DNA of 64,000 nt, from assembly GCF_000350225.1 (NCBI RefSeq), contig NW_005179176.1, positions 60,599 to 124,598 on the forward strand, in the 5' to 3' direction. Positions 31,600 through 43,674 of the stretch are shown piece after piece. This DNA is from Chondrus crispus (Eukaryota; Rhodophyta; Florideophyceae; Gigartinales; Gigartinaceae). Numbering within the stretch: the stretch's first letter is position 1; every line of letters begins with the position of its first letter. A program made the translations under genes and the position numbers. The notes under the pieces were generated by a model. That model searched no databases. It saw only the letters and a program-made list of their open reading frames with translations, and was not told the origin of the DNA.

Positions 31600-33726
31600 G
31601 TGGCGCTCGGAGATATCGGTGCAAACCAAAGTGCAATCCCGCGTGCGATCATTACCTCATTGCAAGCCGCCGGTATCGAAGTTGCTGTGAGCAAACAGTT
31701 TGACGAATCTCTCCAACTCGATGCAGCTATCCAGCTACCCGGAGACGTTCGTTTTACTGCATCCTCTGTCGTCAACTTATGCATTACAATTTATCTTCCT
31801 TGTGGACCCCTACGCCTTCGCAATGTCGAGTTCCTCGTTGTCGATCAACCAATGGATGAAATTCTTTTAGGCCGACCGCTACTCAAATGTCTAGGTTTTG
31901 ATCTAGACTCTCACATGCAGAAGATTCAAACCACAATGGATAACGGAGATATATCCAGCCTAATGTCTGACTCCATGAACACCGGCAACGCAGGCGACAC
32001 ACTCAAAGCTGCAAACATTATGCCACAATATAAGGGACTGTGGTACAATAGCATAGAGGATGACCCTATTCCTTTCTCGAACGGCATCACCGAAGGCATC
32101 GCCAAGAGTGACACGTCGGACGTACAGCAAGCCTTGGTGGACGCTGTCAGTAGAGCTTGGGAAAATGGCATGAGCGACAATGGATATTCAGAATTGTGCT
32201 CACTACTGCAGGAGTTCAAAGACATTTTTTGCACTCGTATGGGGCCGGATCCACCAGCGAATATTGCCCCATTTCGTATTCGCCTCAAGTCAGGGTTTTC
32301 ACCACGACGTTCTACGCAGCGACGTTACGCTGCGCCTCAGCGGGCGTTTATCGCATCAACGATCAAGAACCTGGAGAAGGTCAAGGCGGTTTAAGCCAAC
32401 CCAAAAGCCACGTGGGCCAGTCCCGCTGTCGCAGTTGCAAAATCTGGTCCTGAAGAGTTTAGATTCACTGTGGATCTGCGTGGTCCGAACAGCGAAACAA
32501 TCCCGATCGCCTCCGCCATGCCTGATATTGAAGGTATGATTGCATGTACTTCTGGCAGCAAGCTTTTTGCAAAACTAGAAATGATTCATGCTTTCTGGCA
32601 GCTGGCCCTGCATCCAGATTCGCAAGAGTGCATGTCCATTCAGACACCACTCGGGGTTTTCACACCCACTAGAGTTTTACAAGGAAGCACAGACGCCGGT
32701 AACCATTTCCAATCCGCAACAGCCCAAGTCTTTCTCGAACTCCAAGAGCGCCTTGCCCAGTGGCAAGACGATTTTCTTCTGCACGCGCCGAATGAGGGAG
32801 AGCTCCTCCAGTCACTTCGCCGATTTTTTGAGCTTTGCTCAGAGTTCGGACTTAAACTGCACGCCGGGAAGGTTGATTTCTACTTGGAGGAAGCGAAATT
32901 CTGTGGCCGCATTATCGACCGAGAAGGGGTTCGATACGACCCGCGTGGCATGGAAACGCTTATGGCAATGCGCCAACCTGAGTTTGCTTCCGACCTGCAA
33001 CAATTTATTTGTGCCACTAATTGGATGCGCACTAGCATTCCGGACTACTCAAGGGTAGTCAGCCCCTTGCACTATCTAATGGAGGAGTGCTACAAAAAAT
33101 CTGGAAAGCGAACCAAAAGGTCGGTGCGCAATCTTTCCCTCTCTGGCCGATGGGGGCCTGGTCATACATCTGCCTTCAATCAGATAAAAGACCATCTGGC
33201 CAAAGCACTCAAGCTTTCCCATCCGAAACCAGATCATCATATGTGTCTATTCTCAACCGCCTCTGAAACTCATTGGGCATCTGTCCTCACTCAGATTCCT
33301 AACTCCGAAGCAAATGTTATCCTCAACAAGCAACGTCACGAACCCCTCTCTTTCCTGTCCGGAAATTTCACTGGGTCCTCTAGCAACTGGAGCATAGTCG
33401 AAAAGGAAGCATTCACCGTTGTCGAATGGATGTCACGACTGGAGTACCTCACTGAATCTCAGGAGGTTTCGCTCTTTACGGATCACGCGAGTCTCGTATA
33501 TATATTTGACCCGCACGGGAAGAATCCCGGGATTAGCCGACACACTGCGAACAAGCTAATGAGATGGGCGTTAAAGTTGAGTGGTTTTCGATATGTCATA
33601 GAACACATCCCTGGTAATGACAATGTGTGGGCTGACATGCTTACCCGCTGGGCTGTCAAGCCTCGCAATAAGGTCCCTTCCACAAGTTATACCGACTCAT
33701 GTTGGCTCCAATTAATCCTTCGTTGA
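31600..33726 (+). pseudogene. Gypsy protease, RT and RNase H, one internal stop
   Basis: The aspartic protease has ALGDIGANQSAIP and DEILLGRPLLKCLGFDLD. RT begins FKDIFCTRMGPDPP. TAA at 32392-32394 cuts the frame, which then resumes unchanged (WASPAVAVAKSG, FRFTVDLRGPN). The first RT catalytic position reads FAKLEMIHAFWQL, where FA.LD is expected, so Asp has become Glu. The DD box is present in QWQDDFLLH. RNase H reads CLFSTASETHW, where related copies have CLFTDASE, so its first Asp is gone. VVEWMSRLEYLT and FTDHASLVYIF close the domain. The frame ends at 33726 after a shift into the integrase frame. Confidence 0.85.
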
Positions 33727-35222
33727 ATACGGAGTACGATTGGCCGACACGTGAATGCATCTCAAAGAGCCAGAAAATTTCATCTCTCAAACCGCCGCAG
33801 TTTTTCAAGAAGACAGACAACATATACCAGAACAGACGTGGTGTTTTTTGGGTACCAGAGGATGACGAAACACTTAGACTACGCATATTGGTGGCTGCTC
33901 ACGCTGGCCTCTCCGGGCACTGTGGTATCAGAGTGTCCACAGATGTTTTGAAGTCATACTTTTACTGGAAGTCGCTCACAAAGAATATGGAAACATTTTG
34001 TCGTTCTTGTCTTCATTTTATGCTATCCTCATCTTCCGAAGTCATGCCTCGCCCACTTTGACACAGTCTACACGCAGATAAGCCGAATGAACTACTGCAC
34101 TTTGACTATTGCTACATGGGACCAAGCGAGGACGGCGACACATATGTCCTTATTATGAAGGACGATTTCAGCTCCTATGTCTGGCTAATTCCATGCACAG
34201 CAGCAAATGCAGATACGGCAGTAGAAGCGTTAATAAGGTGGTTCTCTGCATTTGGAACCGTCCCTCAGTGGCTGTCTGATTGCGGTTCTCACTTCAAGAA
34301 CGAAATAGTCAGGGGCCTAAGAGAGAAGACGCACGGATCACATCATTTTACCTTACCATACTGTCCATTGACCAATGGCACAGTACAAGTGGTTTGTCGA
34401 GAACTCATTCGAGCGATGCGAGCAATTCTATCAGAATACCAAATGCCGTTTAAGATGTGGCCTCAGGTCGTACCAACTGTCGAAGCTCTCCTCAACAGCA
34501 CACCTTTACACCGCCTCGGGAATCGTCCCCCTATCACGGCGTTTGCTGCTCTACCCGCTGATTCCCCTCTTGCCGCCATAAAGAGGAAAACAACTGCGGG
34601 CATCGAAACTCTTTCAATTGACGTCATTCGTGCTAAGCAAGTAGGTGAAGTGGTGCGGGTTCTCGCTGCGCTTGGCAATATGCACCGTGACGTGAAGGAG
34701 AACGTTTCTAGGGCCCGCCAGAAGCGAGTTGAGCTTCACAATCGCCGTACGCACATTCGTGAGACTAACTTTGATGTGGGAGACTACGTGCTTTGGGGAA
34801 CGACCCAACGAGGCCGAATTACTAAGTTGACGCTACGTTGGAAGGGCCCTTTCCAAATTGTTAAGGTACTCTCAGATTTTCTTTTTGTCATTAGCGACTT
34901 GCGTACTGGTGAGGCCAAAACAGTTCATGGCGTTCGCCTCCGTTTCTTCCGCAACAGCGCATTCAACATAGATGAAACATGCAAATCCCAGCTAGCATAT
35001 CAGGAAAACGAATATTGTGTGGTAGAGGAAATTCAAGACATACGGTTACATAACGGCAAACCCGAAGTACTCGTCAAGTGGATTGGTTTTGAGGACAAAG
35101 ATCCAGGGTGGGAGAGTCTTTCAAAAATGCGTGATGATATTCTCAGCCTAATGCGTGAATTCATCAACGAGATCAAAGACTCCGGTACTGCGCGACAGAA
35201 ACGCCTAGCCTCGTCCGTTTAA
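33699..35222 (+). pseudogene. Gypsy integrase with C-terminal chromodomain, one internal stop
   Basis: The HHCC module reads HAGLSGHCGIRVSTDVLK....CRSCLHF. After TGA 34059-34061 the same frame continues into the core: LLHFDYCYMGPSEDG (first Asp), LSDCGSHFKNE (second Asp) and CPLTNGTVQVVCREL, where the catalytic Glu of the NG.VE block is Gln. NFDVGDYVLWG and LTLRWKGPFQI form the DNA-binding C-terminus. The chromodomain reads YCVVEEIQDIRLHNGKPEVLVKW and ends GWESLSKMRDD (about 35010-35140). It would bind modified histone tails and guide insertion. Confidence 0.87.
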
Positions 35223-35255
35223 CAAATTCCTGAAAAATCATTTTATGTCTTTCAC

Positions 35256-35269
35256 AAGGAATGGGGAGG
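35256..35269 (+). other. Polypurine tract of the 30254-35586 gypsy
   Basis: AAGGAATGGGGAGG directly before the 3' LTR start TGTTCACG. Confidence 0.85.
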
Positions 35270-35586
35270 TGTTCACGAATCTCGGGTCTCCACCGTGTTG
35301 CGGGGCTTGATACTAAAGTGGTTACGCATGAACGGGGATGCACGGCAAGCACTGTTCCATCCGTGTGTAATTTTTCTCATAGTATTGCGTGGCATTCAAA
35401 GTATCCTCCACAAAAAAACAAGTAGGGCGTTGTCAAGCGTCAACTTTCAAATACAGGTTCTATACATCTCTATAAAACCTACAACTCTCACCGCAGTGAG
35501 AGGGGTGCACCATCTTGGTCCCCGTTCTGGTTTTTGCCTTCCCTATTTTCCTTACCAGTTCAACAAACGCGTGTAGACTCCGAACA
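35270..35586 (+). repeat. 3' LTR of the 30254-35586 gypsy
   Basis: 317 bp, same length as the 5' LTR, followed by the GCAGG target copy at 35587-35591. Confidence 0.92.
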
Positions 35587-35591
35587 GCAGG

Positions 35592-36369
35592 TGAGATGTG
35601 GAAAAAGGGTTTCTAGAGAAGGATTCAAGCGCCGCAAATCACAGGTATTCCCTGTTCACATTTCGTGGATTGATCTCCACCGGGGCATATTCCCCGCATG
35701 AAAGTGTCGGACGTCAACCGTAAATGGTACTTTTCAACTCACCACGCGGTATCTCTTCAGCATCATATCAGTGTATATCAGCCGTTCTGGGATATTAAAA
35801 GACACGTTCTGCAAATAATAGTTTATTGTTCTTTGTAGCAAATAGGAGCTCAATAAAAGCCGTGGAGTTCGGAGAGGGAAACGGAAAAAGGGAATGGCAC
35901 GACCACTCATGAGCTTTGCAACCCCGAGTGTCTCCAACTCAGAAACAGCTTGGCTGGCAAGATGCAATCATAGTAGGTCACTCTGCTTATTTTCCACACG
36001 CTGCACCTCGTGAAGTATTTGCAACGTTTAATTTGAATTTGTTGAATTTTCAACCGTCAGCCGGAAAAGATCCGTTGACATCTCGAAGTACTGCAACTGA
36101 GATGATGGCATCTAGTGTCTATCCCTGTCCTCGAATGAGACCAAAATTGGTCTCACTGGATCTGTAAGCCCGTTTTGAGCACTCTCATTGGAAGAGAGCG
36201 CTCACAGCTACCCCGTTCCATTCTCCAAAGATGTCACATTAAACGCCCTCCAGGACTCTCACTCGAAGAGAGCGCACACAGCTACTCTGCCCAACTCCTA
36301 ACGATTGAGGGTGGTTTCAACAAAAAATTATGTATGGTGCATAAAATATATATGGGAGTATTGCCAAAC
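35592..36369. other. No gene; continuation of old sequence, with a diverged duplication
   Basis: A frame continuous with the far side of the GCAGG site runs to about 35700. Near 36175-36298 a block ACTCTCAYTSGAAGAGAGCGC.CACAGCTAC occurs twice about 75 bp apart, a diverged tandem duplication. Nothing else is recognisable. Confidence 0.4.
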
Positions 36370-36800
36370 CGGGGACATATTCTGACATTTAAGGATATTG
36401 GTTGTCATGGTTCATGCTTTTAAGCGGTATGAGGGACACATCTCGATAAACCGTGTCAGTGGACATCGCTTTGAAACATAGCAATACTGTGAACATGCAA
36501 ACAAATCGACTTCATCGACATTCACTTTCAAAGTAGAAGCGCAACATGAGACACACCGGCAATTAGTCATGGGAGTAGTCACTCTGGAACAAAATTTGAG
36601 AACGTAGGACATACTGAGCTACTATTCGAAATGATTGACATATATGGATGGAAGTATGCTTTGTGGTGGACATCGTTTTGTCTTAAATCGTATTTGGTGG
36701 ACAGCGCTGAAAGAATGCGAAATGGTCGACATTATTCGAGTAGAATACGCGATTCGGGGGACATAAACGCCACTGTTGTACGAAAACGGTTGACATCCTT
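36370..36800 (+). repeat. Array of about ten spaced GACAT motifs (left MULE flank)
   Basis: Units of the form G(G/T)NGACAT occur at irregular 25-60 bp spacing: CGGGGACAT (36373), AGTGGACATCG (36459), TCGACAT (36515), TAGGACAT (36606), ATTGACAT (36636), GGTGGACATCG (36665), GGTGGACAGCG (36698), GGTCGACAT (36723), GGGGGACAT (36756) and GGTTGACATCC (36789). They all point the same way and are likely transposase-binding subterminal repeats. Confidence 0.6.
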
Positions 36801-37773
36801 CAGTCCGTAGGGTTCTCATATACTCTGCAGCAGTGCAAGCTGCTGGACTACATGCGTACTGAACACTCTCCGGTCTTTTATCATGAGGAGGATGACTGTC
36901 CTCATTGTCTTTGCCACAGATTCTACAAGTTTCTTTAACGGTTGTAGCTGCACCCCATCGTAAACTTTGCCCATCTTCTGGACAAGCTCACAAGTCTTTG
37001 CTTCCAGATAAATAACCCGGAATGAGACCGCGCGCATCCATCATCATGTGCAAGCACAGTGCGAGATTGGTAAATGTACGTTCACCGAACTGTGGGTTGT
37101 TGCCGCAAAATTTTGAAGACATTAGCGTTCGTCAAGTCGGCAGGCATAGTTTATCGTCGAGCTGCTACGCTTCAAGCGGGCCACAATAGTAAGTAACCTC
37201 GCTAGACCACAATTGAATCGCAAGTGGGCGCTCTACCAGTAATGCGGAAAGAGGATTCTCTTAAGAACAGCAATGTACATTGCGCCACGCTTGCGCTACC
37301 GTTCAGGTAGTACCGCGAAGAATGTCATGCTCAAGTCAACACTTGTCACCCAGCATTCCGCGATCACAGCAGAACTCGGCGATAACCGGGTCATCCTTTC
37401 GACAGCAGCGAGCCACGGTGGCTCGCTGCTGTGGTGACCTTGCGGCCGCCCCGCTGCTACCGCAGCCCCCTTGCCGCCAGCGAGGCCACCGAGCTGCCTC
37501 TGCGGCCATCTCGCTTCGATAGCCGCTATCCTGACGTCGCTGCGGGACCTACCCCGCCGCTACTCCGGCCACTTCGCCGCCAAGGCGGCCATTCAGAGGT
37601 CATTTCTATTTGACTACCGCCATCCCAGCGCCACTGATGCCAGCTCACCGCCAGTGCAGCCACTCCCTCAACACTGCTGCCACGGGGGCTACCTCGCCGT
37701 CAGAGCGGCCATCCTGTCGCTGCAGCTGCGAGCACCTAACGCCATCTCGCCGCCGTCCCGCCTTCCTGCAGAT
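36801..37773. other. MULE 3' non-coding part with a GC-rich island
   Basis: No gene. From about 37400 to 37780 the sequence is strongly GC-rich with irregularly repeated CGCCGC, GCGGCCATC and CCGCCA blocks. It differs sharply from the AT-rich flank before it. Confidence 0.4.
37402..37432. repeat. 31 bp perfect palindrome
   Basis: ACAGCAGCGAGCCAC (37402-37416), one spacer base G, then its exact reverse complement (37418-37432). It sits at the left edge of the GC-rich island. Confidence 0.85.
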
Positions 37774-38372
37774 CTAGCGCCCATGATTTAGACGAACACG
37801 CCTAGCGACAAGCTCCATCGCGGATCTCTTCCGCTTTGTCTTGGAACGCCCGCGCATTGGCGGAGCCGTGAATGGGACTCGCAGCGTTCTATCTGTCGGC
37901 GTTGCACAGGCCTTCACCTCCGCGAGCGTTGGCACTGTCACGATGGAATCTCTCGGATACTGCTTGCGCCATTGCGCGGTACCGAGCTCTGGCGGTACAA
38001 GATGGCGTGGAACAAATCCTTCGCCGTGGGCGACGGCCAGCATATTAATACATGGGAAATACTGCACGCTCGGCAGTCCACAAGTGCACGGCGTGCCATG
38101 CACACTGAAATGGCTCTGAACATTGACGTTCTCAAGGGTCGGTGCCAGTTGTTCTTTTGGATAGTTCTGTCGTTGCATGTGACCAAGTAAACTTTGGCAA
38201 TATCATTGCACTCCTCTTAGACTCTCGTAATTGGTCCACAAGAAATAGTCTCTGACTCAAGTTCTGCAAGCCTCTACTCTGCGCGCGGTGTGAGTAAGTC
38301 TTGTGCTGAATGAGCTAATGTGCTCTGCTCCTCGTAAACTCGTTTTCGCGCTCGCAATGCCAGAGAATACTG
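37774..38372 (-). pseudogene. MULE transposase, C-terminal piece with SWIM-type zinc motif
   Basis: Directly left of the gypsy element the minus strand continues the transposase with SSILWHCERENEFT. After decayed codons it gives an open stretch (37774-38178) with HGTPCTCGLPSVQYFPCINML, which resembles the CxCx(n)CxH SWIM zinc finger of MULE transposases, with the His replaced by Asn. The basic tail MRGRSKTKRKRSAMELV matches the usual GRPKKxR-like end. Joined over one CTTAT copy, DKIS at 53163 and SILW here are in the same frame. Confidence 0.75.
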
Positions 38373-38377
38373 CTTAT

Positions 38378-39422
38378 TGTAGTGCAATAAAGGGCCCTAC
38401 AGGGCGGTGGAAAGAAAGGAAAATAATTGGATGCGACAAGTAGTCCGGGATGGGGGACACACGTGTGAATAATTGCACAGTTTTAATTTTTAATTGTTTT
38501 ATTTTATTTAGTTAATTAGTTGGCATTAATTTGGCTGACATTAGATTAGATCTAGGATCTAGCGCCCCAGGCTACTGTAGTGGCTCCGGCTGGGCGATAT
38601 ATGCCTTAGCCCACTGACCACTAAGTCAGTAAAGGTAACCCGAGTTGCAAGAGTCTGATATCGCCTTGGTCGAAGTCCGTCTTTTACAAGACATTCCCTT
38701 CAACTACAGATTACTTTATCCTTTGCGCTCGGGGTTCCCTTTCCTTTTCCTTTGTTTCCCTATCCTTTTCTATCTCTATTTCTACCTATTTTTCCTTATC
38801 TTGTGTTGGTACCATCGGTATTGGTTGCGACCGAACCGGTGTAGGTGTCTTGGCCATCGGACGACACAGTTGACGTAGCGCTGCTACTGTGACCTATTTT
38901 CCGACGGAGACTGTTGCGATGACGTCTCCCTCGAACGGCTTTTTCGTGTGTTACAAGCCAGTGTTGGTGCCATCGGCCTCGGTTGCGACCGAAATGGTGT
39001 AGGTGTTTCGAGCCATCGGGCGGCACAGTTGGTGTAGCGCTGCTACTTTCATTCATCCCGACGGGCTGCGTTGCGACGCCCCCGTCGAAGGCCTTGTCGC
39101 GTTACAAGGCGCCGAAGAAGCTCAACCAGCATTGGCCTTACAACCCAGTGGAACTGGGGTACCTACGTACACGCGCCACCCCACACTCGTCGAGCAGTTC
39201 TCTTCGCAAGTCTCTGCCACATCGATCCCGGGCCGGGCTATTTCTCTGTGCCCCCCTATCAAGGATCTGAGCTACTACGAGTCGCAAGCTCGTTTAAACG
39301 GAGAAGGGAGAGTCGGACACTCCGTAGCGCTGTGCCGTCGGCAGTTCTTCTTTTTGTTGTTGTTGTTGTTTTTGGTGGACCATCGGACCGCGGTCTCTGC
39401 CTGACAGGCGTATTGCACTACA
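38378..39422 (+). repeat. 5' LTR of the large gypsy
   Basis: 1045 bp with intact 12 bp inverted ends TGTAGTGCAATA and TATTGCACTACA. It holds a short GTT microsatellite near 39350-39371. Its left boundary is set by target copy CTTAT. Confidence 0.93.
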
Positions 39423-39426
39423 TAAG

Positions 39427-39441
39427 TGGTCTCCCGACCTA
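39427..39441 (+). other. Possible primer-binding site of the large gypsy
   Basis: TGGTCTCCCGACCTA starts 4 bp after the 5' LTR. It begins with TGG, as needed to pair with the CCA end of a tRNA. The tRNA species is not identified. A similar CCCGACCTAGAA block follows about 30 bp later. Confidence 0.45.
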
Positions 39442-39587
39442 GAATTAGTGTACAAGAGACCCGACCTAGAAACTACGTAAGTGGAAATGGACTACATCAG
39501 CGGTCTCTGCGACGTAAGTTTATTTAGGTGCTGTAGCGTTCTCTATTTTTTTTGTGTTAAGTTAGGTTCGTTTTTGGGAAACCTACC

Positions 39588-41873
39588 ATGTCGACAAGCG
39601 CCCCCGTGGACGCCGGTCCCGGGGCGAGCAGAATAGAATTGGCAAGGGCGTCAAGGATTCCGCGAGGTCCTCGCACCCGAAGCCAGGCCAATATGGCCAC
39701 GGATCCCGAAGGTCAAGATTCCCCAACGGGGATTGAAGCCGACAAGGATAACCTACCCAACAGGTTCGAGAAAATGGACGAGGAAATTCGCCAAGAGATG
39801 ACGAAAAATTTCGAGGCTGAATTAGCCCTCGTCCGGAAGCAACTGGAGTTGCAATCCTCCGAGTTCCATGCCGTGTTTGGAGAGCTATCGGCTCGACTGG
39901 ATCTCGTCGAGAAGGAGCGAGGTGATGCGACCGACGGTCTGGAACCGGAGGTCCTAGTTTGGTTGAAACTTTCTGTCAAGGACGCAAGGCGCGACGCGAA
40001 TCAAGCTTTGGAGTCCTTAGGTAAATTCGGAACCACAATCGACGACAGGTTCGACCGGGCCGCCCATCTTCTCAATGACCTTGAGCAAGCCGCCGGCCGA
40101 GAGCCGCAGGAACCGGACCAAGAGCCGCTCCCTACGGGTCGAGAAGGCAACCGTCGATCGTGGAAGGATAAATCCGCGAGACAGCGGAGTTTCAAGTCGA
40201 GGACTTCCAAGAAGAATCTGCGACGCAGGAGCAAAAGTTACTGTAGTGACGAGCCGGAGGACCGAGACTCAATGACCAAGTCGAATGGTTTTTCCGAAGA
40301 TGGTGACGACGGTTCGTCGAACCATGCCGGCGATTCCGAATATCGTTCAGAGGAAGGAAACAGAATTTCGCAGGGCAAGAAAATTACCTCCAGACGGGGC
40401 GGGATCACTTCGTCTGCCTCGCGGAGAGACAAGGACGCTGAGCCAAAGGACGTCGCTACGCGACGCCGGCAGCAGTGGGAATAGTTGGAGGAGCTGAATC
40501 CGACCAACTACCACTTCAAGAAGTTGTTGTTGTACCGGACGTACCGTCTGAGAAACTAACAGACATATTTGTCGAGCTCTCGGCGGACCGCCGTGCGGAA
40601 AATTTGGAGAGACATACCACCAAAGGTGAAGAGGGACAACACGTTTTCTGGAGAAGACGGGGTCCTTGTGTTGGATTTTTTGGCCAAGTTGGTTCAGGAA
40701 TTTGATACGCAGGAAATGAACGAAGGGCAAGCTATTCGCTTGCTACCCGAGTTCCTTGGAGGCATCGCCTTGAGACAGTAAACTTCTGTGTCACAGACAG
40801 CCGGGTCCCATCATGGGAAGGTGTCAGTCTGGCCGGAGGCCGTACAGTGGCCATTGAGAAGTTTCGCCACCGATGAGCCGATCCGCCAAGCCGTGCTCGC
40901 GTTGCGAGAAGTTCAGCAGAGGCCGTCTGAAGACCAGATGGAATTCTACATCCGTCTGACAGACGCGAGTAATAGATGTGGAAATGTATATTCAATGGAG
41001 GAGCAGATGACTATGTTCATCGAAGGGCTGGATTCGAGTATCAAGCCCATGGTTTCGCAGTACCGACAAGACCATCGAGATGTGTCGTTTTTGAGGCTAG
41101 CGAATTACGCCAAGGCACATGGCTCGGCGAGCCGCGCCAGGGACAGGAGGACCAAAAAGGTCACCATTCAAATGCCAGCGACGCGAAGGGCGGGGAGCAA
41201 GCTGAAGACATCCGCGCCAGTTCGAGGAGGTCGCACCGCAGTTCATCCGGCCGATTCAATTTCCGAGTCAGAAGAGCGCGGCGCCCAGCGGGGAAGCGAA
41301 AGTTACTATGAAGGAGCTTTTGTCGCCGAAGGCGATTACATTGAGCCATCGGAGGGCTACGGATACGGAGGACACGAGGGAAGTGGGACGTCAACTCTAC
41401 CGACGCCCACGGATACGACGGAGTCGTTTGCGGAAACCCCGGACGCCGTATTGGCGTTCCGAGGGCGCGGCCACACACCGGCGCCGCGCCTCTCGATGGA
41501 GGACAAGGGGACGGCTTTCCGTAGACCGGGATGGACGGGAAGGCCGTCGGCCCGAGGGCTGTCGAGGTCACAGTACCCTCCGAAGCAGCACAGACTCATA
41601 TGCTATCACTGCTATGAGAAGGTACATGGGGCGCTCATGTGCATACTCTCGTTCCGAGAAATGCACAAAGTTCTGAAGAACTACGAGGCGCTGTCTCCAA
41701 CGGAGAGGTTAGGAAATCCTTCCACAAGTTATCTGAAGGTCAAGAATTGGTTCGATTCTCAGACGGCGAGCACACCGAGTGCTTCCGCCAACGGGTCGAA
41801 CCGACCGTCAAGAGGGCCAGCCGCGGGGCCCTGGTCGGAGAATAAGAAGAACCCGCAGCAGCACGAAAACTAG
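39588..41873 (+). pseudogene. Large gypsy gag with zinc knuckle, three internal stops
   Basis: ATG 39588 in good context (ACCATGT) opens a frame that holds to TAG 41871-41873 (about 760 codons). It is cut by TAG 40482, TAA 40557 and TAA 40779. The N-terminal part is acidic and coiled-coil-like (RFEKMDEEIRQEMTKNFEAE, LVRKQLELQSSEF). The capsid part is VLDFLAKLVQEFDTQ, RLLPEFLGGIALRQ and LALREVQQRPSEDQMEFY. A CCHC knuckle CYHCYEKVHGALMC lies near 41600-41641. It would package element RNA. Protease and RT are in another frame, so a +1 or -1 shift would be needed in an active copy. Confidence 0.85.
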
Positions 41874-42120
41874 AGAGGGGAATCTCGCATGAGTCGCGAG
41901 AGGCACAGGGTCGACATACTGTGCCAGGGGCTCAGCCCGGTTCCCCGTCTCTAAGGGGAAAATCAGGCCTCGATGAGGAGGTTTTTAGATTGGTGGATAA
42001 GCCAAGCCCAAAGGGCCGTCTCAAGTCAAGAAAATTTTAAGCCGAGCCCGAGATCATCCGCTGGAAGAAGTTCGAAGACCCTGGTACAGGGTTAAGCGAA
42101 GGGAGTGTCCCAAGAAGATC

Positions 42121-43674
42121 TTGGTTCTTGCGCGAAAAAACTACAAAGTGTACGCGGACATTGGACCAACAGTCGGATTGATGAGCCGGGTGTTGTATGT
42201 ATTAGACACCGGCGCAGGACCAAACTTTGTGCGAAAATCGGAATTCCCGGCTGGGATAGAATCTGGAGTGTCCTTCGGACCAACCCAGGACATCGGCGAT
42301 GCGAACAACCGTCCACTCCGAACTCTCGGCCCAATTAAAATGCCTGTGAGGCTTAAAAATTTCGTGGCCGCAGCTGAGTTTATTGTATATGAAAAACTCG
42401 CAGTCCCGCTAATTCTAGGCGCGGACTACTGCGACAGGTTTGTTGAAGCTATATATCCACGCAGGAAGACAGTGGAGTTGGCAGATTTCTCGGAGGTTCT
42501 GATTGTTAGGCGGTTCTCGCCGAGAAAAGGGAAGAAGAATCTCGTCCCGGGAGAGGACGAGAATGATAGAAAGGGGGAGCGAATTTCCCCGAAGGTAAAA
42601 GTGGAAAGAGCCACAACCATCGAGCCAGGGACGCAACGAGTCGTTGAATGCACCTCGAAGAGGGCGGGCTTGGTTGTGGTCCAGCCGTATGCGCCTTTAT
42701 ATGAAAGGCATGGATTGAAAAGTACGAATGGGGTTGTCCAGGTTGAGCCTGACAGGCCTTTTCGTTTACTCGTTGCGAATTTTAGGACGTACCCTGTCAG
42801 GGTGCAGAAAGGCCAAGTGGTGGCAGAATTATTACCGCACCCGAGGGCTGTGCTTGAGAGCAAAACCAACATCGGTGGAGTTCTCGGAATTCAAGAAAGA
42901 CAGAAGGAAAATTTTCCTAATTCTACCAAGATGCCTACGGGCGAGACAAGATGCGAACCGTCGGATCAAGGCCGCGAGGACCAGCCAGAAGAACGGTCGG
43001 CAGGGCTCTCCGCGTCGGCATCTACGAAGCCGCAACGCAGGATTGAGCTGCCACCGCCAGACGTGGAGGATCTCGACCTGAGCCACGTGTCGGACCGGCT
43101 GGGCGAAGATTTCCGTCCGATGTTGAAGAAGTATTCCCGCATGTAGGATGGGACCCTTGGTGAAATTAACACCACGCTCCACCGGATCGAGTTGGTCCCG
43201 GACACAAGACCAATTACGCAAGCCCCGTATCGGGCCGGGCCTAAGGCCCGCGAAACTGAAGATGCAGAAGTACAGAAGATGTTGGAGGCAGGTGTAATAG
43301 AGCCACCACGGTCTGAATGTGCATCGCCCGTGTTGCTGGTGCCCAAGCTGGACGGTTCAATGCACTTTTGCGTAGACTACCGCAGACTGAACGCAGTGAC
43401 GGTGAAGGACACGTACCCCTTGCTGCGCATGGACGAGTGTCTGGACTCGCTTGGTGACACCAAGATTTTCTCCGCGTTGGACGCGATCTCGGGGTATTGG
43501 CAGATGCCTATTCCCGAAACGGACCGCGACAAGACAGGTTTTTCATGTCACTCAGGTCTCTACAGATTCTCAAGAATGCCCTTTGGGCTTACCAACGCAC
43601 CGGCGACGTTTCAGAGAGCCATGGACATCGTGACTCTCTCCGTTCCGATGGAAATCGTGCTTGGTGTATCTTGA
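42121..43674 (+). pseudogene. Large gypsy protease and RT palm, one internal stop
   Basis: The protease active site reads VLYVLDTGAGPNFV, and the second block is PLILGADYCDRF. A TAG at 43144-43146 interrupts the frame, which resumes with ITQAPYRAGPKARE. RT then reads EPPRSECASPVLLVPKLDG, FCVDYRRLNAVTVKD and IFSALDAISGYWQM with the first catalytic Asp, and FSRMPFGLTNAPATFQRAMD. A frameshift near 43640 moves the YLDD box to the next frame. Confidence 0.88.

Larger units (their letters stand above)
30254..35586 (+). mobile_element. Chromodomain gypsy element, 5.33 kb
   Basis: Two 317 bp LTRs (TGTTCACG...CTCCGAACA), about 97% identical by eye, with GCAGG duplicated at 30249-30253 and 35587-35591. 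Between them on the plus strand lie gag, protease, RT, RNase H, integrase and a C-terminal chromodomain. A polypurine tract lies at 35256-35269. The frames are long, but pol carries stops at 32392 and 34059, a frameshift near 33700 and several lost catalytic residues, so this copy could not move unaided. Confidence 0.93.

Noticed and set aside
43640..43661. Programmed frameshift in the large gypsy RT
   Set aside because: The shift falls between two conserved RT blocks, where no retroelement changes frame. It is a mutation.
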